64,000 bases of DNA, taken from positions 62,001 to 126,000 of the forward strand of contig NZ_WJQT01000005.1 of assembly GCF_009659375.1 (NCBI RefSeq). The letters are read 5' to 3'. Below, in pieces: positions 53,783 to 62,681 of this stretch; position 1 is the first letter of the stretch; every line of letters starts with the position of its first letter. This DNA is from Fundicoccus ignavus. Lineage in GTDB: Bacteria; Bacillota; Bacilli; Lactobacillales; Aerococcaceae. The position numbers and the translations under genes are program-made. The notes below the pieces were generated by a model that was given only the letters and a program-made list of their open reading frames with translations, made no database searches and had not been told where the DNA came from.

Positions 53783-55264
53783 ATGATGTATAAAAGTACC
53801 CGTAATAATCAATATTTAGTTTCGGCTTCGGAGGCCATTATTAAAGGTTTGTCTGAGGATGGCGGCTTATTCGTTCCGACTTCATTCCCAACCTTTAATT
53901 TAGATTGGGACGAGTTAAAAGACTTTACCTATCAAGAAATGGCTACTTTTATACTCCGTGCCTTTCTAGATGATTTTTCGGCTGAGGAAGTTCGCGCTTG
54001 TGTGGAAGCCGCTTATAACGACAAATTTGATACACCTGAAATTGCACCTTTAGTTGAAGCCGATGGCAAGTATTACTTGGAATTATTCCACGGCTCAACG
54101 ATTGCTTTTAAAGATCAAGCTTTATCGATTTTACCTTATCTAATGAGTACGGCCAATAAAATTCAAGCGAATGACCGTGAGATTGTTATTTTAACAGCCA
54201 CTTCAGGGGATACGGGTAAAGCCGCAATGGCTGGTTTTGCGGATGTACCTGGAACAAAAATCATTGTGTTCTATCCAAAAGGCGGCGTTAGTTCTATTCA
54301 AGAACAACAAATGGTCTCACAAACCGGTGACAATACGTTTGTTGTCGCAGTTAATGGAAACTTTGATCACGCTCAATCTAAAGTGAAAGAGTTGTTTAAT
54401 GACGAAGCGTTACGTGCAGAATTAGCTGAACAGAATGTTCAATTCTCATCTGCTAACTCAATGAATATTGGACGTTTAGTGCCGCAAGTTGTTTATTATT
54501 TCTATGCTTACGCACAAATGGTTAAAAAGCAGGCGATTGTTGCGGGTGATGCGATTGATTTCTGTGTCCCAACTGGCAACTTTGGTAATATTCTCGCTGC
54601 TTATTATGCTAAAAAATCTGGTTTACCTATCGATAAATTAATTTGTGCATCGAATGACAACCGTGTCCTTTATGATTTCTTTCATGGTGGCAAATATGAT
54701 ATTAACCGAGACTTTGAATTAACGATTTCACCATCGATGGATATTCTAATTTCAAGTAACTTTGAACGTTTAGTATTCCATGCCATTAATGAAGATGATC
54801 GTTTATTAACAACTTATATGGAAGATTTAGCAGACCGTAAATTATATACGATTCCTGAAAAATTCCATCCAAATTTTGCTGATTTTGTCGCTGAGTTTGC
54901 GACTCAAAGCGAAACCAAAGAGGAAATCAAAGCCATCTATGAAGCTGCCAACTATGTCATTGATCCACATACGGCAGTTGCTTCTAAAGCATACCGCAAA
55001 GCTCAACAAGAAGGAGCAAGTCGTCAACCTGTCGTGATTGTATCCACTGCGAGTCCATACAAATTCCCTGAAGCTGTCTTAACGGCTTTAGATGTTGATA
55101 CAACTACCATGTCAGATGCTGATTTATTAGCAAAACTCAAGGAGTTATCAGGGGTTCCTTATCCTGATGCGATTGAAGGCTTACTTGAAGCTGAAGTGAG
55201 ACATCATACAGTCATTGATATTGAAGAGATGAAAGAGTTAGTCAAGAAAATTTCATTAAGTTAG
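53783..55264 (+). CDS. thrC: threonine synthase
   Basis: The 493-residue PLP enzyme converts O-phosphohomoserine to threonine. It has the N-terminal YKSTRNN motif, LFHGSTIAFKDQAL with the PLP lysine (about 107), the ATSGDTGKAA phosphate loop near 137, and PTGNFGNILAAYYAKKSGLPI near 260. The length fits the long (ThrC2-like) class. GAGGG is 8 bases from ATG 53783, so the GTG 53768 upstream is not favoured. A TATAAT at 53741-53746 is the likely -10. It is a lone gene with its own terminator; hom and thrB are not in the window. Confidence 0.95.
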   Translation: MMYKSTRNNQYLVSASEAIIKGLSEDGGLFVPTSFPTFNLDWDELKDFTYQEMATFILRAFLDDFSAEEVRACVEAAYNDKFDTPEIAPLVEADGKYYLELFHGSTIAFKDQALSILPYLMSTANKIQANDREIVILTATSGDTGKAAMAGFADVPGTKIIVFYPKGGVSSIQEQQMVSQTGDNTFVVAVNGNFDHAQSKVKELFNDEALRAELAEQNVQFSSANSMNIGRLVPQVVYYFYAYAQMVKKQAIVAGDAIDFCVPTGNFGNILAAYYAKKSGLPIDKLICASNDNRVLYDFFHGGKYDINRDFELTISPSMDILISSNFERLVFHAINEDDRLLTTYMEDLADRKLYTIPEKFHPNFADFVAEFATQSETKEEIKAIYEAANYVIDPHTAVASKAYRKAQQEGASRQPVVIVSTASPYKFPEAVLTALDVDTTTMSDADLLAKLKELSGVPYPDAIEGLLEAEVRHHTVIDIEEMKELVKKISLS

Positions 55265-55272
55265 ACTTATGC

Positions 55273-55303
55273 AAAGCTATCGCGATTAGGCGATAGCTTT
55301 TTT
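55273..55303 (+). terminator. thrC terminator
   Basis: AAAGCTATCG and CGATAGCTTT form a perfect 10-bp stem followed by TTT. Confidence 0.93.
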
Positions 55304-55484
55304 GGGAGTTATAAGGGATGTTTAGTTTTCACTGGCTTAATGGTATTTGAGTTTCATTTTTGTCAGTTTGAGTGGCTAAATCAGCCAAATTACAATTCAA
55401 TGTTCAAATTCGCGGTTTGAGTTTAAACATTGAAAGGAAAACATCACCTGTAAGGCAATGCCAACTTGATTTTTTGTAATATAA

Positions 55485-55690
55485 GAGGTTATAAGTTTTA
55501 TGTTGATTTACCAAGCTTTTTACTCCGCTTTCTTTATTTATGGTCAGAGCAAGCTACTCTTTTAGTAACGATGGATTGCCCTTTGTAACATTTTGAAACC
55601 AAGTCGCTGAGCTAGGTTAAGTATTCCAACAAAAGTAAAGTTATATGATCAAGTTAAAACTGCTAAACGGAATTCAGGGCTCTCACACAC
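55485..55690 (-). repeat. dispersed intergenic repeat, long form
   Basis: Read on the minus strand this copy shares the extra left segment with the one at 14648-14942 (GATCAAGTTAAAACT, GTTAAGTATTCCA, AAGTCGCTG in plus-strand reading) and the right end TTATGTTGATTTACC/TATAAG; the middle core is partly lost. The remainder of the gap 55304-55926 has no gene; an extended -10 promoter (TGCTATAAT, 55892-55900) precedes the next gene. Confidence 0.7.
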
Positions 55691-55926
55691 AAAATCTGAA
55701 TTTTTCTCATAACTCTCAAAAAATTATATTCTGAAAACCAAGAAAAAGTTGTCCATTGAACACCATGAAAACCTCTTTTCACTTGATAGCCCTCTAACAA
55801 GAGCGCTTGAAATAATATTTTGACAGTCGATTAATTATTTTTTATTAATATCAATTTGTCATACAGTTTTCATATATTTTTCCTTATTTAATGCTATAAT
55901 TCATAGTATTTGAACGAGGTGATTAT

Positions 55927-56925
55927 TTGAAAGCAATTAAAGCCATTCTTTTGATGAGTTCTGCACTGTTGTTAACTGCTTGTAATGGGCAATCTATAGA
56001 GAATGATTCGATTGAAGATGACGCAACAGAAGTTGCGGTTGAAAGTGAAACAGTCGCTGTTTCAGTCGAAAATATTTCTCCAGTAGCAAACATTACCGTA
56101 GCGGATGATGAATCAGAGGAAGACGAAGATAGCGCTGATGTGGAATATGAAGGTGATTTAGATTATTCCCAATTTGCTTCTTTAGAAGAATTAGTCTGGA
56201 ATGAAATCGAAGCGTATGGTTATGATTCTGATTATCTTTCCATCTCAATTTACGATTTTGACACCGGTGAAGAATTCAATCTAAATGCTGATTTACCTTC
56301 ACATGGCGCTAGTACGAATAAAGTCGGAACGGCTGTTTTATATGCTGATTTAATTAATGCTGGTTATTTAAATTGGGACTCGCATCTCGCCTTTAACCAA
56401 GCTTGGTACGAAGAAGGTGGCGGTGAAATTACCAACGGTAGCTTCCAAGAGAGTTATTCGATTTATGATTTAGTGTATCAAGCACTTTATTATTCAGACA
56501 ATACTGCTTGGAATACATTGATTAACAGTTACTACAGTATGTATGGTGATTTCCAATCAAGCTTAATCGCTTTAAGCGGCCTTAGCTTTGATAATGGTGA
56601 AATTTATAATTTAAATTACGCTACATCACGGATGTTAAATGAGATTTTAATTCGTGTCGCGACAAATCCTGAATACCAACCGATTGTAGACATTATGTTA
56701 GAAGCTCAGTCTGGTATCTATCTGAAGATGTATGTCGACGAAGGGATGGCAGCTAAATACGGTCAATACGAAGATGGTAACCATGATACGGGGATTTATT
56801 TCGAAGATGGAGAACCCGCTTATACGATTGCGGTCATGAGCCGTCAATTGGGTTACATCGATTATTTCTTAGGCGATTTAAACCTACACGTGAAAGAATT
56901 CCATGAATATCAAACAAACCATTAA
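55927..56925 (+). CDS. serine-hydrolase lipoprotein (class A beta-lactamase/PBP-like)
   Basis: The 332-residue protein starts at TTG 55927, served by GAGGTGATT; no ATG fits. It has a lipoprotein signal (LLLTACNG, Cys about 19), a very acidic linker to about 82, and a domain of the beta-lactamase/D-Ala-D-Ala-peptidase fold. SxxK is ASTNK (about 130-134), SxN is SDN (about 191), and the third motif reads KYG (AKYGQYEDG, about 276) where KTG is usual. This could be a beta-lactamase-like or cell-wall hydrolase relative; with an altered third motif the activity is uncertain. It ends at a bidirectional terminator shared with the LytTR kinase gene. Confidence 0.8.
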   Translation: MKAIKAILLMSSALLLTACNGQSIENDSIEDDATEVAVESETVAVSVENISPVANITVADDESEEDEDSADVEYEGDLDYSQFASLEELVWNEIEAYGYDSDYLSISIYDFDTGEEFNLNADLPSHGASTNKVGTAVLYADLINAGYLNWDSHLAFNQAWYEEGGGEITNGSFQESYSIYDLVYQALYYSDNTAWNTLINSYYSMYGDFQSSLIALSGLSFDNGEIYNLNYATSRMLNEILIRVATNPEYQPIVDIMLEAQSGIYLKMYVDEGMAAKYGQYEDGNHDTGIYFEDGEPAYTIAVMSRQLGYIDYFLGDLNLHVKEFHEYQTNH

Positions 56926-56940
56926 TCTATCATAATAAGA

Positions 56941-56985
56941 AACATCGACTGCTCGAAAATTTATCCGAAGTAGTCGATGTTTTTT
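56941..56985. terminator. bidirectional terminator
   Basis: AACATCGACT and AGTCGATGTT pair, with T-runs suited to the plus-strand serine hydrolase; it also overlaps the end of the minus-strand kinase gene. Confidence 0.8.
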
Positions 56986-57727
56986 AATTATCTGACGCTG
57001 TCTCACTTAAAAGTGGTATGGTAATTTCCGTTACGAACACCCCGTCTTCCCATTGACGGTTGACATGTCCTTTGTATTTCTCAACTGTTTGATCAATTCT
57101 ACGTAAGCCATGGCCAACACGATTAGGAGCTTTCAAGGATAGAAAACTAGGTTGCGGATTGTATTTCATCGTATTCGTTAAACTAATATATAAATTGCTT
57201 TTCATCGGGGCAATGTATAACCGAATAAAGGGTCGTTGCGACGCATCTTTTATTTGTTGCTTAGTGGCCTCCACGGCGTTATTTAATAAATTCCCAATGA
57301 TAATCGCCAAGTCCGCGTTCTCAATCGGTAGCTTCGCTGGCGCAATGGCCGTCGCAAATAATTCAATACCTTGCTCTTGGGCTTTCGTTAATTTCGTATT
57401 CACTAACGCATCAATCATCGTATTACCTGTGCGAATAATCGTATCCACTTGATTGAGTTCATTCGTTAATTGACGAATATATTCCCTAAGTTCAGATAAT
57501 TGATCTGTTTCAACAAAGGCATCCATCGCCTGTAAATGATTACGATAGTCATGACGAATCCCGCGTAATTGACGGTAAATCGTTTCAACCTCCGCTGCAT
57601 ATTCTTCTAATTCTGCTTGCTCACGTTTATAGAATAAGACCTCACGGCGCTGATAGAAGATATAAATCAGTAAACTCACACAAACGAGAACTAATAAACC
57701 TAACAAGCCCATCAAATTAATGTTCAT
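56984..57727 (-). CDS. GHKL-domain sensor histidine kinase (AgrC/NatK-like)
   Basis: The 247-residue protein has a single N-terminal membrane helix (LMGLLGLLVLVCVSLLIYIFY), a coiled segment, a phospho-acceptor region RQLRGIRHDYRNHLQAMDAFV (His in RHDYRNH, about 59) and a GHKL ATPase domain (IIIGNLLNNAVEA N box, GHGLRRIDQ). The one-helix short form lacks the multi-helix sensor of AgrC, so the input is probably limited or comes from a partner. It overlaps the LytTR regulator by 11 bp. Confidence 0.88.
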   Translation of the reverse strand: MNINLMGLLGLLVLVCVSLLIYIFYQRREVLFYKREQAELEEYAAEVETIYRQLRGIRHDYRNHLQAMDAFVETDQLSELREYIRQLTNELNQVDTIIRTGNTMIDALVNTKLTKAQEQGIELFATAIAPAKLPIENADLAIIIGNLLNNAVEATKQQIKDASQRPFIRLYIAPMKSNLYISLTNTMKYNPQPSFLSLKAPNRVGHGLRRIDQTVEKYKGHVNRQWEDGVFVTEITIPLLSETASDN

Positions 57728-58448
57728 AAAACACCGACTTCCGGTAGTAATGAATAAAAGCTTGTTGTACCTCTTTAGCTTGGCGACGCGATAAAGGAAT
57801 CAAATCACCCGTTTTTATCTGAACATCTTGCTTTAATAGGTGTGTCACGGCATCCAAATTCACATAATAACTACGGTGTGTTTGCACAAAGCGCTGATCC
57901 AATAAAGCAACAAAATCGGCGAGTGTTTGACGAACAGTATAGGTTGCTTGTTCAGTATTCACGAGCACTTCTCGTTTATTCGCTTCTAAGTACAAGATTT
58001 CCTCAAACGCTAAACGAATGGGTTGACCCTCGACATCCACAATTAAATAATGAGGTGTTTCAGGGCGCAAAGTGATAAAACGTTGTAAGACATGTTCAAT
58101 TTTCTCTAAACTAATCGGTTTTAGTAAATAATCTAAAGCTTGAACAGCATAACCTTCAACTGCATATTCTGCATAAGCAGTCGCAAAGACCAAAGCCAAA
58201 TCTGGTGAGAGTTGGCGGATTCTTTTCGCAACTTCCATTCCATTAATTTGAGCCATTTCAATATCAAGAAAAGCTAGATCCCAATCTAAATGATCTTCTA
58301 AAGCAAACAAAAAAGCTTCACCACTTTGATAACTATCAATTTGAATGATTAAGTCCAATCGTTCAGCAGCTTGTTTCAGTAACTGCTGCATATAAGTTAT
58401 CTGCAATGCTTCATCATCTACTAAGACAATCCGAATTACTTTTGCCAA
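57717..58448 (-). CDS. LytTR-family response regulator
   Basis: The roughly 243-residue protein has a receiver domain (IRIVLVDDEALQ, phospho-Asp in LAFLDIEMAQINGMEVAKRIR near 54, Lys in DYLLKPIS near 104) and a C-terminal LytTR DNA-binding domain (IRLAFEEILYLEANKREVLV, VQTHRSYYVNLDAV, LIPLSRRQAKEVQQAF). The frame opens at 58469, but AGGAGG is exactly 6 bases before TTG 58448, so translation very likely starts at that TTG, just past the phosphoesterase stop. It forms one transcript with the phosphoesterase and kinase genes. Confidence 0.9.
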   Translation of the reverse strand: MAKVIRIVLVDDEALQITYMQQLLKQAAERLDLIIQIDSYQSGEAFLFALEDHLDWDLAFLDIEMAQINGMEVAKRIRQLSPDLALVFATAYAEYAVEGYAVQALDYLLKPISLEKIEHVLQRFITLRPETPHYLIVDVEGQPIRLAFEEILYLEANKREVLVNTEQATYTVRQTLADFVALLDQRFVQTHRSYYVNLDAVTHLLKQDVQIKTGDLIPLSRRQAKEVQQAFIHYYRKSVFYEH

Positions 58449-58449
58449 C

Positions 58450-59283
58450 TTATGCCTCCTCACTCTCAACAGGCACTAGCTCAATCACCAATATTTCAGG
58501 TCGATTATAAAAGCGTGGTGCTGGTTGATCTTGATGAGATAAACCACGGCTAACAATTAGAGTACTCTGATCAAAATCAAAGCGCCCACCCGCATATTTG
58601 GGGAAGAAACCTTGTCCTGGGGCAAACACACCATTGATTAAACCAGGCAAACGCCATTGTCCGCCATGCGCATGACCACTTAAAATCAAATCAAAACCGT
58701 AAGGTAGAAAATCTTCAATAAATTCCGGTCGATGGCTCAACAGAATACTAAACATCGATTCCATCGGACGTTGAGCGTGCGCTTGTACCAATTGACTTGG
58801 ATAGACGTGACTTTCTTCCGCATCATCAATTCCACTAATCGATAAGCGATTGCCATTGACCTCTATCACCTCTGTTTCACCACGCAACACGCGAATCTGA
58901 CTATCCGCCACCAATTGACGCATTTCTTTGACACGATAAGAATAATATTCATGATTGCCTGTTACATAAAAACTTTGATAATTCGCACCCAACCAACGAA
59001 CAAAACTAGCCGCTGGCTCTAAAGGTTGTTTGACTTCAAAGATATCGCCACCCAATAAAACCACATCTGGCACGGTCTCTTCCACTGCTGCTTTTAATAA
59101 CTCATGTTCAATTCCATAATCATTATTATGCAAATCACTGATATAGACCAATTTGACTGTTGACTTAATCATTGGATGTGACACGCGGTAACGTCGTGTC
59201 AGTAATTTAGTATTCAAGCCAGCTAATACAAACACGCCTAAAGCCGATGCAATTGCTGCTGAAAGACAAATAGATTTCTTCAT
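58450..59283 (-). CDS. YkuE-like metallophosphoesterase
   Basis: The 277-residue protein has an N-terminal membrane anchor (about 4-24), then calcineurin-type metal motifs: YISDLHNN near 48, GGDIF near 78, TGNHEY near 107, LLSHRPEF near 183 and LSGHAHGGQWRLPG near 203. YkuE-type enzymes are membrane-anchored phosphoesterases, some acting on lipid substrates such as UDP-diacylglucosamine-like compounds; the substrate here is open. AGGGGG precedes ATG 59283. It is followed directly by the LytTR regulator. Confidence 0.88.
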   Translation of the reverse strand: MKKSICLSAAIASALGVFVLAGLNTKLLTRRYRVSHPMIKSTVKLVYISDLHNNDYGIEHELLKAAVEETVPDVVLLGGDIFEVKQPLEPAASFVRWLGANYQSFYVTGNHEYYSYRVKEMRQLVADSQIRVLRGETEVIEVNGNRLSISGIDDAEESHVYPSQLVQAHAQRPMESMFSILLSHRPEFIEDFLPYGFDLILSGHAHGGQWRLPGLINGVFAPGQGFFPKYAGGRFDFDQSTLIVSRGLSHQDQPAPRFYNRPEILVIELVPVESEEA

Positions 59284-59304
59284 ACATTTCCCCCTAGCTA
59301 CTTG

Positions 59305-59970
59305 TTAACTATTTAAATGCTTATTCGCCTCGCGCCAACTTAAAGCGGCGAAACGCTCTTGATGCTGCTCCATAAATAGAATCACCCAATCCGCATCAGC
59401 CTTTGCATAATCCCTCAACGCCCAACCAATCGCCTTATTAATAAAAAACTCTTGGCTTCCGAAATTATTACAAATACACTGACTCAATAAAGATTGATCG
59501 GTCGCTGTTTTCATACCTAACTGATGAATGATCGCCGCTCGACGTAACCATAAATTACCCGACAAACTCCAGCGCAACATCTCTTGCTTTAAAGTGGGAA
59601 ATTGATGTACGAGATAACCAATCGTCTTCACTAAAGCATCCACGCTATCCCACCAAGACTTGGTCACAACTAACTGTTCCAAGTGCTTCAAATCTTCCGG
59701 CAACAAACAAACTTTGAATCGTGCCAAATAATCAGTGGCTACATTTTGAAACTCACGCTCCGGCGCTTGCCAACACGCCTCAACAAAAGCCCAATCTAAC
59801 TGTCCACCAGCCTTTAAACGCTGACGTTCATCCTGAAAGAAAGGCTTCGTCAATAAACGACGCGGCTTCGCCTGAATCCCCAGAAACTCAAACTGATTGC
59901 GCATATACTTCGCCATATGAAAGGCATTCTCCGCATCTCGTTGCCCCCGCAATACCTCAAACACATCCAT
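59305..59970 (-). CDS. AlkD-family DNA alkylation repair protein
   Basis: The 221-residue all-helical protein has the HEAT-like repeats of DNA glycosylase AlkD: AKYMRNQFEFLGIQAKPRR near 20, VTKSWWDSVDALVKTIGYLV near 101 with the catalytic-site Trp and Asp, LWLRRAAIIHQLGMK near 141 and FFINKAIGWALRDYAK near 175. AlkD removes N3- and N7-alkylated bases. It lies 21 bases upstream of the phosphoesterase gene on the same strand. Confidence 0.88.
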   Translation of the reverse strand: MDVFEVLRGQRDAENAFHMAKYMRNQFEFLGIQAKPRRLLTKPFFQDERQRLKAGGQLDWAFVEACWQAPEREFQNVATDYLARFKVCLLPEDLKHLEQLVVTKSWWDSVDALVKTIGYLVHQFPTLKQEMLRWSLSGNLWLRRAAIIHQLGMKTATDQSLLSQCICNNFGSQEFFINKAIGWALRDYAKADADWVILFMEQHQERFAALSWREANKHLNS

Positions 59971-60129
59971 TTCCTCACCTCACATTCTTATTTAACTATT
60001 TTAACACGAACCCAGCCAAAATACGTCTCAACATCACTCTGTAAAAATAATCGCCTTATGATAATTATAACTATTTTGTAAGAAATCCACGGTTTTTAAA
60101 TTATGTTTAGTAGTTTCAATTGATAACCC

Positions 60130-60195
60130 ATCGATATTTCCGTTGGAATGCTGAGCGAAATTCAAAACTTGGTAAATCAACATAAATCTTATCAT
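60130..60195 (+). repeat. dispersed intergenic repeat, right end
   Basis: GCTGAGCGAAATTCAAAACT, TTGGTAAATCAACATAAATC and TTATCATC match the family's right end; the core is missing. It abuts the mnmG terminator. Confidence 0.7.
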
Positions 60196-60227
60196 CAAAA
60201 AAGCAACCAGAATTATTCTGATTGCTT
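60196..60227 (-). terminator. mnmG terminator
   Basis: On the minus strand AAGCAATCAG and CTGGTTGCTT pair (one G-U), followed by TTTT. It lies 28 bases past the mnmG stop. Confidence 0.88.
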
Positions 60228-60254
60228 CAACGAATTTGGTTAATGAATTAAAAT

Positions 60255-62156
60255 TTAGTCAGTCACACGGGCAATTTTCCCTTGTTGGATATACACTGAT
60301 AGAATCGCAATATCCGCTGGGTTCACGCCGCTGACACGGCTAGCTTGTCCAAGACTGCTCGGCATAATCATCTTCAAACGTTCACGTGCTTCGTTAGCTA
60401 AGCTTTCAATCGCATCATAATCAATATCGTGCGGAATATGCTTCTCTTCCATTGCTTTCACCTTGTCGACTCTTTGAATCGCTTTGCGAATATATCCTTC
60501 ATACTTGATTTGAATTTCAACTTGTTCAGCTGTTTGACGATCTAATGGCGCATCTTCTCTTGGAACGAGTTCAACTAAATCAACATATTTGATTTCAGGA
60601 CGTTTTAATAAATCAACCGCTAATATTCCATCTTTCAGTGGAGTCGAGTTAACTTTTTCAAACAATTCTACTAAACCAGGCGTCTTGATCGTTAAGCGTA
60701 CCGCTGATAAACGTTCAATTTCTTCCGCTACTTGGTTTTTTTTCAATTGGTAAGCAGCGTAACGTTCTTCATCGATTAAGCCTAATTGATAACCCACTTC
60801 TGTTAATCGTAAATCTGCATTATCGTGTCTCAATAATAGACGATACTCAGCACGTGATGTTAAAAGACGGTAAGGCTCAGTTGTCCCTTTTGTGACTAAA
60901 TCATCAATCATCACACCGATGTAGCCTTCACTACGTTTCATGATGAAAGGCTCTTTATCTTGCGCTTTTAACGCCGCATTTATTCCAGCAATTAAACCTT
61001 GGCCAGCTGCTTCTTCATAACCACTTGTCCCGTTGATTTGCCCGGCTGTAAATAAACCTGGAATATCCTTAGTTTCAAGCGTTAAGCGCAATTGATGAGG
61101 AACAACCACATCATATTCAATCGCATAACCTGGACGCATTAATTCAGCACGCTCCATCCCTTTAACTGAACGAATCATTTGCAGTTGAACGTCCTCTGGT
61201 AGTGAAGTTGATAAACCTTGTACATACATTTCTTTAGTGTTTAAACCTTCTGGTTCAATAAAGATTTGGTGACGTGGTTTATCACTGAAACGTACAATTT
61301 TATCTTCAATTGATGGACAGTAACGAGCGCCGACGCCTTCGACCATGCCACTAAACATTGGCGCACGGTGTAAGTTAGCTTGAATAATTTCATGTGTTTC
61401 TAAGTTAGTATGTGTTAACCAACATGGTACACTTTCCGCTTTGTAAGCTTCATCTGGTGTTTCAAACGAGAAATGATTTGGTGCATCATCTCCTGGTTGT
61501 ATTTCTGTTAAATCAAAATCAACCGTGTCATGATGAATTCTAGGAGGCGTTCCTGTTTTGAAGCGTACTAATTCCAAGCCTAATTCTAATAAGTTTTCTG
61601 ATAACTTAATGGATGGAATCGTATTGTTGGGTCCTGATGAATAACTCAAATCACCAATAATAATTTTCCCACGTGAAGAGGTTCCGGTTGTTAAGACCAC
61701 AGCATCGGCACGATAAATCGCACCTGTGTTCGTACGTACACCTTGACACACGCCATCTTCCATAATTAATTCATCTACTAGACCTTGTCTTAAATCTAAA
61801 TTATCTGCATTCTCAAGGACATCTTTCATACTTGCTGCATAGGCATGTTTATCTGCTTGAGCACGTAAAGCTTGAACCGCTGGTCCTTTACCAGTATTCA
61901 AGAGACGCATTTGAATATAAGTACGGTCAATATTACGACCCATTTCGCCACCTAATGCGTCAATTTCTCTTACGACGACACCCTTCGCCGGTCCACCGAC
62001 TGAAGGATTACATGGCATAAAAGCCACCATCTCTAAATTTAATGTTAGAAGTAATGTTTTACTCCCCATTCTTGCTGCTGCCAAAGCTGCTTCGGATCCA
62101 GCATGACCTGCTCCTACAACAATGACATCGTATCTACCTGCTTCATATGTTTGCAT
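60255..62156 (-). CDS. mnmG: tRNA uridine-5-carboxymethylaminomethyl modification enzyme MnmG
   Basis: The 633-residue FAD protein works with MnmE to modify wobble U34 of tRNAs. The N-terminal [17 protein letters not shown] binds FAD, and [11 protein letters not shown] near 48, the [13 protein letters not shown]-like block, and [20 protein letters not shown] near 366 are family landmarks; the C-terminal domain (about 560-633) contacts MnmE. It is full length. It lies 21 bases downstream of the Nudix gene and shares its direction with mnmE, an origin-proximal order. Confidence 0.97.
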   Translation of the reverse strand: MQTYEAGRYDVIVVGAGHAGSEAALAAARMGSKTLLLTLNLEMVAFMPCNPSVGGPAKGVVVREIDALGGEMGRNIDRTYIQMRLLNTGKGPAVQALRAQADKHAYAASMKDVLENADNLDLRQGLVDELIMEDGVCQGVRTNTGAIYRADAVVLTTGTSSRGKIIIGDLSYSSGPNNTIPSIKLSENLLELGLELVRFKTGTPPRIHHDTVDFDLTEIQPGDDAPNHFSFETPDEAYKAESVPCWLTHTNLETHEIIQANLHRAPMFSGMVEGVGARYCPSIEDKIVRFSDKPRHQIFIEPEGLNTKEMYVQGLSTSLPEDVQLQMIRSVKGMERAELMRPGYAIEYDVVVPHQLRLTLETKDIPGLFTAGQINGTSGYEEAAGQGLIAGINAALKAQDKEPFIMKRSEGYIGVMIDDLVTKGTTEPYRLLTSRAEYRLLLRHDNADLRLTEVGYQLGLIDEERYAAYQLKKNQVAEEIERLSAVRLTIKTPGLVELFEKVNSTPLKDGILAVDLLKRPEIKYVDLVELVPREDAPLDRQTAEQVEIQIKYEGYIRKAIQRVDKVKAMEEKHIPHDIDYDAIESLANEARERLKMIMPSSLGQASRVSGVNPADIAILSVYIQQGKIARVTD

Positions 62157-62176
62157 TGTATTTTCCTTTCGTTATT

Positions 62177-62659
62177 CTAGTAAAATGTAACCGACTCATC
62201 GGTTAATTGATCGTCTACATAAGTAAATTGTGCTGAGAAGTAAGGTTTATCTTCCAGAATCCATTCTAAGAAGGTATAATCCCCTTCCCAAGTTGGTTTC
62301 TTCAGAATCTCATCATACGCTACCCATTCTAAAGTTCCTTCGTCACATTCCGCGATTAATTCCCCTTCGAATTCCGTCACACGGTAAACAAAACTATACC
62401 AGTCCTGTCCATCTTGAGTGAAATTAGGAAACGTAATAAAGCCCTTCAAGTCTAACTTCGTTGCAGTTAAACCTGTTTCTTCTTTTATTTCACGAATCGC
62501 ACAAGCTTCAGGTGTTTCACCGGCTTCAAATTTACCGCCGACACTGACCCACTTGCCTTCGTGAATGTCATTTTCTTTCTTATTACGGTGGAGTAATAAA
62601 AATTCTGAGCCATTATCAATATAACAAATCGTTGATAGTTTCATATTCATTTTATCCAT
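62177..62659 (-). CDS. Nudix hydrolase (MutT-like)
   Basis: The 160-residue protein has the Nudix box GGKFEAGETPEACAIREIKEETGL (about 41-64) with the REXXEE metal-binding core. MutT/YvcI-like family members in Firmicutes clean 8-oxo-dGTP or related nucleotides; the substrate is not decided. The ATG at 62659 is 4 bases after GAGG; ATGs at 62650 and 62644 are alternatives. The gene lies between mnmE and mnmG, which are adjacent in many relatives, so it may be an insertion into that operon. Confidence 0.88.
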   Translation of the reverse strand: MDKMNMKLSTICYIDNGSEFLLLHRNKKENDIHEGKWVSVGGKFEAGETPEACAIREIKEETGLTATKLDLKGFITFPNFTQDGQDWYSFVYRVTEFEGELIAECDEGTLEWVAYDEILKKPTWEGDYTFLEWILEDKPYFSAQFTYVDDQLTDESVTFY

Positions 62660-62681
62660 TCATCCTCACTCGACTTTAAAA

